DNA of 64,000 nt from Streptomyces flaveolus (GTDB lineage Bacteria > Actinomycetota > Actinomycetes > Streptomycetales > Streptomycetaceae): contig NZ_JNWV01000006.1 of NCBI RefSeq assembly GCF_000716535.1, forward strand, positions 124,001 to 188,000. Reading direction: 5' to 3'. Below are positions 56,921 to 64,000 of this stretch, in pieces. Position numbers and translations under genes: made by a program. Position 1 is the stretch's first letter; every line of letters starts with the position of its first letter. A model generated the notes under the pieces. It was given only the letters and a program-made list of their open reading frames with translations, had not been told where the DNA came from and ran no database searches.

Positions 56921-57031
56921 CGCATGTCCTCCGAGCGTTCGGAAAGTGCGAGGGATGTGGCCGGATGCGAGTCCGCGCGGGGCGCCAGTGGAACAGCGCC
57001 CCGCGCGGCTCGTGTGGGGTTCAGGCGGGGA

Positions 57032-58264
57032 TCAGCCGGTGTAGGTACCGGACTTGACGGGAACCCAGGCACCGTTCTTCACGGCGTAGACGGTGAGCTG
57101 CTTGTTGGTGGCGTCACCGTACTCGTCGAAGGAGACCTTGCCGGTCACGCCGTCGAACGCCACGCCCTGCATGGCCTCGGTGACCTTCGCGCGGGCGTCG
57201 GAGGGCAGCTTGCCGCCGTTGGCGTCGACGACCTTCTTGACGGCCTCGATGATCGCCCAGGCGGAGTCGTAGGCGTAACCGCCGTACGCCGAGTACTCCT
57301 CCTTGTAGCCGGCGGCCTTGTAGTCGGCGACGAACTGCTTGGCGGAGGGCAGGTCCTCGACCGGGGCGCCGACGGAGGTGGCGAGGTCGCCGGTGCTCTC
57401 GGAGCCCGCCAGCTTCATGAACGTGTCGTCCTTGATGCCGTCACCGCCGACCAGCGGGATCTTGGCGCCGGCGGCCTTGATCTGCTTGCTGAGCGGGCCG
57501 GCCTGCGGGTACTCGCCGCCGTAGTAGACGACTTCGGCACCCGAGTTCTTCACCTTGGTGGCGACCGCGGAGAAGTCCTTGGCGTCCGGGTTGATGTGCT
57601 CGGTGCCGACCACCTTGCCGCCGAGCTTCTTGAACTCCTCGGTGAAGGTGGCGGCGAGGCCGGAGCCGTAGGTCTTCTTGTCGTCGATGACGAAGACCTT
57701 CTTCTTCTTGGCGGTGTTGAAGACGTACTGGGCGGCGAACGGGCCCTGGATGGCGTCCGTGGTCGCGGTGCGGAAGTACGCCTTGTACGGGCGGACCTTC
57801 TTGTTCTGCCAGTCCGTGCCCTGGGTGAGGGCCGGGCCGGTGTTGGCCGGGGAGACCTCGACCAGCTTGGCGTCGTCGAAGACCTTCTGCATCGACTCGG
57901 CGACGGAGGAGTTCAGCGGGCCGACGACACCGAGGACGTCCTGCTCGGAGACGAATTTCGAGGCGTTCTGCTGGCCGGCGGACGGCTGCGCCTGGTCGTC
58001 GAGGGACTCGATCTTGAAGGTGACGCCCTTGACGAGCTTCTGCTTGTTGGCGTTGCGGACGGCGAGGTCCGCGGAGTTCTTGATGCCGAGGCCCATGGCG
58101 GACAGGTCGCCGGTCAGGGGGGCGTCGACGCCGATGACGACGGTGCTGCCGCCGTTGTCGGAGTCGGAACCCTTGTCGCCGCTGTCGCGCGAGCCGCAGG
58201 CGGTGAGGGTGAGCGCTCCCGCCGCCAGCGCGGCGGTGATGGCGATAAGCGAACGTTGACGCAC
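57032..58264 (-). CDS. livK: Branched-chain amino acid-binding lipoprotein LivK
   Basis: A 410-residue extracellular binding protein. The signal peptide is VRQRSLIAITAALAAGALTL followed by lipobox LTAC (cysteine at residue 23), so it is a lipoprotein processed by Lgt and signal peptidase II. The Leu/Ile/Val-binding fold is clear: VVIGVDAPLTGDLSAMG, VLGVVGPLNSSVAESM, VFVIDDKKTYGSGLA, and YAYDSAWAIIEAVKK. GTG at 58264 has AAAGGA upstream and gives a normal signal peptide; the in-frame ATG at 58288 is less likely. It is the first gene of the liv operon. Confidence 0.95.
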   Translation of the reverse strand: MRQRSLIAITAALAAGALTLTACGSRDSGDKGSDSDNGGSTVVIGVDAPLTGDLSAMGLGIKNSADLAVRNANKQKLVKGVTFKIESLDDQAQPSAGQQNASKFVSEQDVLGVVGPLNSSVAESMQKVFDDAKLVEVSPANTGPALTQGTDWQNKKVRPYKAYFRTATTDAIQGPFAAQYVFNTAKKKKVFVIDDKKTYGSGLAATFTEEFKKLGGKVVGTEHINPDAKDFSAVATKVKNSGAEVVYYGGEYPQAGPLSKQIKAAGAKIPLVGGDGIKDDTFMKLAGSESTGDLATSVGAPVEDLPSAKQFVADYKAAGYKEEYSAYGGYAYDSAWAIIEAVKKVVDANGGKLPSDARAKVTEAMQGVAFDGVTGKVSFDEYGDATNKQLTVYAVKNGAWVPVKSGTYTG

Positions 58265-58554
58265 GATCAGTCCTTTCCCCAGGCACAACCGCCTCCCCGT
58301 GGAAGCGGCCGAGTCGCGCGCCGCGCTGAATTGGACAATCCGAAGGCGCGGTGACTGGCCGTGACTCTAAGCGTGTGTGGGGAACGTGGAGGAGTGTCTG
58401 ACCGAGGCTGTGACGCTCTTGTTATGACACGACGTAATGCAGAGCGGTACTTGGTGGGGTGGAAGGTGGAATTCAGGTGGATTCGCACCGTCCGCATTGT
58501 GAGAACCCGCAGGACCCGCCTTGATCCATCCAGGCGTCTCAGCCGTTTTGGTGA
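58265..58554. other. Upstream region of livK
   Basis: About 290 bases without a supported gene. They are less GC-rich than the coding DNA and should carry the livK promoter on the minus strand. I see no clear operator. Confidence 0.5.
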
Positions 58555-59190
58555 TTACCGAAATTTGTTGCTGCAGGCTACTTGCAGGGCGTGTGAGAGG
58601 TCCTGTGCGTAGCGGGGGCCCAGGATGAAGCTCTGGACCTGTATTGCGCGCGTATTACGCAGAGTTACGTCCAGGAAAGGGAGTCCGGCGTTCTGGGGGG
58701 CTTTTTCGCATTCCGTCACGTGCATCGTGATCGTGACTTTGCGGGCGGAACCCGACTTGGTGCGAAGCGGAACAGGTGGTTCCGTATTCAGGGACAGCCC
58801 CGCGTACGGCTGGGCCACACGGGTCACGGTGACCGGCGGCCCCGAGGTCACGCTCAGCAGCACGGCGAAGCTGAAGCTGCGGGGCGGGGCGCCCGCGGGC
58901 GTGGTCCGGCCGTCGAGGTAGGTCATGTCCACCACCTGGGCGGGATAAGGGACTTGCGCCTGCGCGCGGGGCTCGCGCGGGGGCGGCCGATGCGGCCGGG
59001 TGGCGTACAGATAGCCGCCGCCCGACAGGGCGACGGCCGCGGCGGTGAGGGCGACGGTGATCCGCCGGTGGCGGGCGTACCAGGCGGCCAGGGCCGCGCG
59101 CGTCCGGCCGGGCGGACGCGTGTCCTCCGGCCGGCGGCCGTCCCACGCGCGCGTGCCTTCGCCGGGCTCCGGCGGGCCGATGCCGCTCAT
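58555..59190 (-). CDS. Membrane-anchored hypothetical protein
   Basis: A 211-residue protein with a 40-residue charged cytoplasmic N-terminus, one membrane helix at about residues 44-63 (ITVALTAAAVALSGGGYLYA), and an extracellular domain with Tat/beta-sandwich-like alternation (VVDMTYLDGRT, FSFAVLLSVTSGPPVTVTRV, KVTITMHVTECEKAP, ACSNKF). Two cysteines in the outer domain may form a disulfide. I do not recognise a characterised family. It is 19 nt downstream of a small lipoprotein gene in the same direction. Confidence 0.65.
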   Translation of the reverse strand: MSGIGPPEPGEGTRAWDGRRPEDTRPPGRTRAALAAWYARHRRITVALTAAAVALSGGGYLYATRPHRPPPREPRAQAQVPYPAQVVDMTYLDGRTTPAGAPPRSFSFAVLLSVTSGPPVTVTRVAQPYAGLSLNTEPPVPLRTKSGSARKVTITMHVTECEKAPQNAGLPFLDVTLRNTRAIQVQSFILGPRYAQDLSHALQVACSNKFR

Positions 59191-59209
59191 GTCCAGGGAC
59201 CTCCGTCGC

Positions 59210-59644
59210 TCATGTCCAGGGGCCTCCGCTCGGGGTCCCGTGACGGTAGCGCTCGGTACACGCCGCGCGGGCCTGACGGCGCATCACCTGTCCGGCCCGT
59301 TCCGTCCCTTGACGCTGCCGCGCGGAGCGTCCCGCGGCCACGACGTCCCTCAGGATCTGGTACTGCCCGTGGGACAGGCCCATCGACTGGTAGTCGCCGT
59401 AGGTGCCGTCGGCGAGCGTCTTGCGGGCCCAGTAGGTGACGAGCCTGGTGCACAGGTCGGCGTCTGAAGTCGGCTGCGCCGGGGCGGAGGCCGAGGCTGG
59501 GGGTGGGGCCGAGGCTGGGGTTGAGGTCGGGGAGAGAGCGGAGCCGTCCGGTCCGGTGCAGGCCGTCGTGTACAGCAGCGCCGGCAGCGCCAGCCCGAAC
59601 ACCAGGAACCTCACCCCCGGCCGGGGGCCTCCTCGCCGTCCCAT
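59210..59644 (-). CDS. Small putative lipoprotein
   Basis: A 144-residue protein with a lipoprotein signal: basic start MGRRGGPRPGVR, hydrophobic FLVFGLALPALLY and lipobox-like YTTAC (cysteine at residue 29). A Ser/Pro/Ala linker is followed by a small helical domain with two cysteines (SDADLCTRLVTYWARKTL, QARAACTERYRHG). It probably forms a unit with the membrane protein downstream. No function is recognised. Confidence 0.65.
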   Translation of the reverse strand: MGRRGGPRPGVRFLVFGLALPALLYTTACTGPDGSALSPTSTPASAPPPASASAPAQPTSDADLCTRLVTYWARKTLADGTYGDYQSMGLSHGQYQILRDVVAAGRSARQRQGTERAGQVMRRQARAACTERYRHGTPSGGPWT

Positions 59645-59717
59645 GTGCCGAAGCTAAGGGGAGGGAGGGCGAGGGGCAACGGTCCGGCAGGGGCCGCGGC
59701 GAAAGCGGGGCTCGTGC

Positions 59718-59906
59718 GTCCGGTGGACTCCGCGGTGCAGCGGGACTCGGGGTCCGGTGGACTCCGCCCGGCAGAGGCCGCGGTGCGCGGGGGCGGCGTC
59801 CGGTGGACTCCGCCCGGGAGGGGGCGCGGTGCAGCGGGCTCGGCGTTCGACGGACTCCGCCGGGCAGGGGTCGCGGTGAAGCGGGCTCAGCTCGCGGCGG
59901 ACTCCG
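59718..59906. repeat. GTCCGGTGGACTCCGC minisatellite
   Basis: Five copies of a 16-nt core begin at 59718, 59752, 59798, 59845 and 59891, the first three exact and the last two degenerate. Spacing is 34, 46, 47 and 46 nt, with related GC-rich filler (CGCGGTGCAGCGGG). The last copy enters the 3' end of the thioesterase gene. There is no gene in 59645-59886. Confidence 0.8.
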
Positions 59907-60378
59907 CGGGCGCCCCGTCGCCCGGCCGGGCGTCGCGCAGCAGGCAGGTCAGCCGGGCGGTGCAGACGCGGCGGCCCTCCTCGTCGCTGATCACGATCTC
60001 GTACGTCGCCGTCGACCGCCCCCGGTGCACCGGCGTGGCCACGCCCGTCACCAGGCCGGAGCGGACCCCGCGGTGGTGCGTGCAGTTCAGGTCCACCCCG
60101 ACCGCGATCTTCGTGCTGCCGCCGTGCAGCATGGAACCGACCGAGCCCAGGGTCTCCGCCAGCACCGCCGAGGCCCCGCCGTGCAGCAGGCCGTACGGCT
60201 GGGTGTTGCCCTCCACCGGCATGGTGCCGACGACCTTGTCCGCCGAGGCCTCCAGGATCTGCACGCCCATCCGCGTGCCCAGGTGTCCGGCCGAGAACAG
60301 GGCGGGCAGGTCCACACCGAGCGCCGCGTACTCGTCGAGGACCTCCTGCGGGAACTTCACTTGCTGCTGCTCACCCAT
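59887..60378 (-). CDS. Hotdog-fold thioesterase, PaaI type
   Basis: A 163-residue single hotdog-domain protein that hydrolyses acyl-CoA thioesters. The PaaI signature is GNTQPYGLLHGGASAVLAETLGS, with the catalytic-type region around HGG, followed by AVGVDLNCTHHRGVRSG and the last strands ATYEIVISDEEGRRVCTARL. The C-terminal residues GAPAESAAS are encoded by the edge of the adjacent minisatellite. ATG at 60378. The substrate is unknown; phenylacetyl- or hydroxyphenylacetyl-CoA is typical for the family. Confidence 0.87.
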   Translation of the reverse strand: MGEQQQVKFPQEVLDEYAALGVDLPALFSAGHLGTRMGVQILEASADKVVGTMPVEGNTQPYGLLHGGASAVLAETLGSVGSMLHGGSTKIAVGVDLNCTHHRGVRSGLVTGVATPVHRGRSTATYEIVISDEEGRRVCTARLTCLLRDARPGDGAPAESAAS

Positions 60379-60426
60379 GGGCCGGCTCCGTTTCGTCGTC
60401 CACCTGTCTGCTCGCTGAGCAAACGC

Positions 60427-62739
<2,313 letters not shown>

Positions 62740-63039
62740 CGCACGCTCCCCTTCGACTGCGTGTGAGAAGTACGCCGCCGATCCTCCCACGGCGCACCGA
62801 CAACGGTGCGGGGCGGGAGGGGCGGGAGGCGGCGGCATTGCTCGCGCGGGCTCCACGGCGTCCGTCCGCGCGGGGTCCTGGTCGCGGTGAGTGACCGTGA
62901 CCTGCGCGGTCCTCGTCGCCGTGAACGGCCATGACCTGCGCGCTCTTCATCGCCGTGAGTGACCGGGCGGCAGCTCCGCGTACCCCGGGGAACAACCGCC
63001 CGGCCCGCGCTGTCAGTGGCTCGTGGCAGGATCGGGGAC
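62740..63039. other. Spacer between the molybdo-oxidoreductase and polA
   Basis: 300 bases containing both divergent promoters. They include a 34-nt direct repeat at 62886-62964 (unit TGACCTGCGCG...TCGCCGTGA, two imperfect copies). No gene is supported. Confidence 0.6.
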
Positions 63040-64000
63040 GTGGCAGAGACAGCATCGAAGCAGACCGACAAGATCCCCGGCGGCAGCCGTCCCCGGCTGA
63101 TGCTCATGGACGGGCACTCGCTGGCCTACCGCGCGTTCTTCGCGCTGCCCGCGGAGAACTTCACGACCGCGACCGGCCAGCCGACGAACGCGATCTACGG
63201 CTTCGCGTCGATGCTGGCCAACACCCTGCGTGACGAGGCCCCCACGCACTTCGCGGTGGCCTTCGACGTCTCCCGCAAGACCTGGCGCTCCGAGCGGTTC
63301 ACCGAGTACAAGGCGAACCGCTCCAAGACCCCGGACGAGTTCAAGGGTCAGGTCGAGCTGATCGGCGAGCTGCTCGACGCGATGCACGCGCACCGCTTCG
63401 CCGTCGAGGGCTACGAGGCGGACGACGTCATCGCCACCCTCGCCACCCAGGCCGAGGCCGAGGGCTTCGAGGTGCTGATCGTCACCGGTGACCGCGACTC
63501 CTTCCAGCTGGTGACCGAGAACACCACCGTCCTCTACCCGACCAAGGGCGTCTCGGAGCTGACCCGGTTCACCCCGGAGAAGGTTTTCGAGAAGTACGGA
63601 TTGACGCCCGCCCAGTACCCGGACTTCGCGGCCCTGCGCGGCGACCCGTCCGACAACCTCCCCGGCATCCCCGGCGTCGGCGAGAAGACCGCCGCGAAGT
63701 GGATCAACCAGTTCGGCTCCTTCGCCGAGCTGGTCGAGCGGGTCGAGGAGGTCAAGGGCAAGGCCGGGCAGAACCTCCGCGACCACCTGGAGTCCGTCAA
63801 GCTCAACCGCGTCCTCACCGAGCTGGAACGCGAGGTGGAGCTGCCGAAGACGGTCGCCGAGCTGGAGCGGGCCCCGTACGACCGCAAGGCCGTCGCGATG
63901 GTCCTGGACACCCTGGAGATCCGCAACCCCTCGCTGCGCGAGCGGCTCTTCGCCGTCGACCCCGGCACGGAGGAGGCCGAGGCCACCCCGATCACCACCG
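63040..64000 (+). CDS. polA: DNA polymerase I, N-terminal part
   Basis: Removes RNA primers and fills gaps in replication and repair. Only the first 320 residues are inside the window; the 3' end is cut off. The 5'-3' exonuclease domain is recognisable: LMLMDGHSLAYRAFFALP, PTNAIYGFASML, VAFDVSRKTWRSERFTEYKANR, EGYEADDVIATLA, LIVTGDRDSFQLV and the helix-hairpin-helix region GDPSDNLPGIPGVGEKTAAKW. GTG at 63040 is the start; the frame upstream has no ribosome site. It is divergent from the molybdo-oxidoreductase. Confidence 0.95.
   Translation, partial: MAETASKQTDKIPGGSRPRLMLMDGHSLAYRAFFALPAENFTTATGQPTNAIYGFASMLANTLRDEAPTHFAVAFDVSRKTWRSERFTEYKANRSKTPDEFKGQVELIGELLDAMHAHRFAVEGYEADDVIATLATQAEAEGFEVLIVTGDRDSFQLVTENTTVLYPTKGVSELTRFTPEKVFEKYGLTPAQYPDFAALRGDPSDNLPGIPGVGEKTAAKWINQFGSFAELVERVEEVKGKAGQNLRDHLESVKLNRVLTELEREVELPKTVAELERAPYDRKAVAMVLDTLEIRNPSLRERLFAVDPGTEEAEATPITT

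Noticed and set aside
59645..59886. CRISPR array in the minisatellite region
   Set aside because: The core is only 16 nt, copies degrade, filler between them is related rather than unique, and there are no cas genes.
59700..60420. Plus-strand protein across the minisatellite and thioesterase
   Set aside because: The frame follows repeat units (RWTPPGRGR) and then the antisense of a clear thioesterase.

Overview
The window is chromosomal DNA of a Streptomyces species or close relative. It is very GC-rich with strong third-position G/C bias, many GTG starts and many 4-base ATGA/GTGA gene overlaps. Its backbone (trpE ... trpC-trpM-trpB-trpA, lgt, gltB-gltD, pyk, ANTAR response regulator, liv ABC genes, polA) is one I associate from memory with the S. 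coelicolor core chromosome. No insertion sequence, phage gene or CRISPR array was seen.

Layout. 1-8 kb: end of trpE, small membrane proteins, trpC-trpM-trpB-trpA, a membrane-anchored DsbA-like protein and lgt. 8.1-16.2 kb (minus strand): a seven-gene, fully overlapping operon of four different ADP-ribosylglycohydrolase-family proteins, a ribokinase, a CaiB-type CoA-transferase and a CitE-like CoA-ester lyase. 16.5-24.7 kb: VIT1/CCC1-type metal transporter, glutamate synthase gltB-gltD and a vWA protein. 24.7-34.8 kb: a compact catabolic island whose gene content matches the actinobacterial KstR2 regulon for the last two steroid rings: fadE pair, ipdF-like SDR, kstR2-like TetR, fadA6-like thiolase, ipdC-like flavoprotein, ipdB, ipdA, echA20 and two SDRs. 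Two near-identical KstR2-type operators sit in its two divergent promoters. The fadE pair is damaged: a junction fuses the end of the first to the interior of the second, out of frame.

34.8-43.8 kb: MarR/MFS efflux pair with twin palindromic operators, an HExxH protein with a zinc ribbon, a GH35 beta-galactosidase, an AraC regulator, chorismate mutase and aminopeptidase N. 44.4-47.2 kb: an orphan desA/desB-like pair (PLP decarboxylase plus amine N-monooxygenase) without a siderophore synthetase. 47.2-52.4 kb: Tat-exported nucleotidase, pyruvate kinase, an HTH-LAGLIDADG protein beside a tRNA with a CAA anticodon on a short-variable-loop body, and an ANTAR response regulator. 52.5-58.3 kb: complete livK-livH-livM-livG-livF transporter operon. 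58.5-64 kb: two small exported proteins, a minisatellite, a hotdog thioesterase, an FdhF/YdeP-type molybdo-oxidoreductase and the start of polA.

The observations most worth following are the ADP-ribosylglycohydrolase/ribokinase/CoA operon, the steroid-type island with its operators and broken fadE pair, the unusual CAA tRNA with its LAGLIDADG neighbour, and three perfect Streptomyces-type DnaA boxes at the 5' end of an SDR gene.
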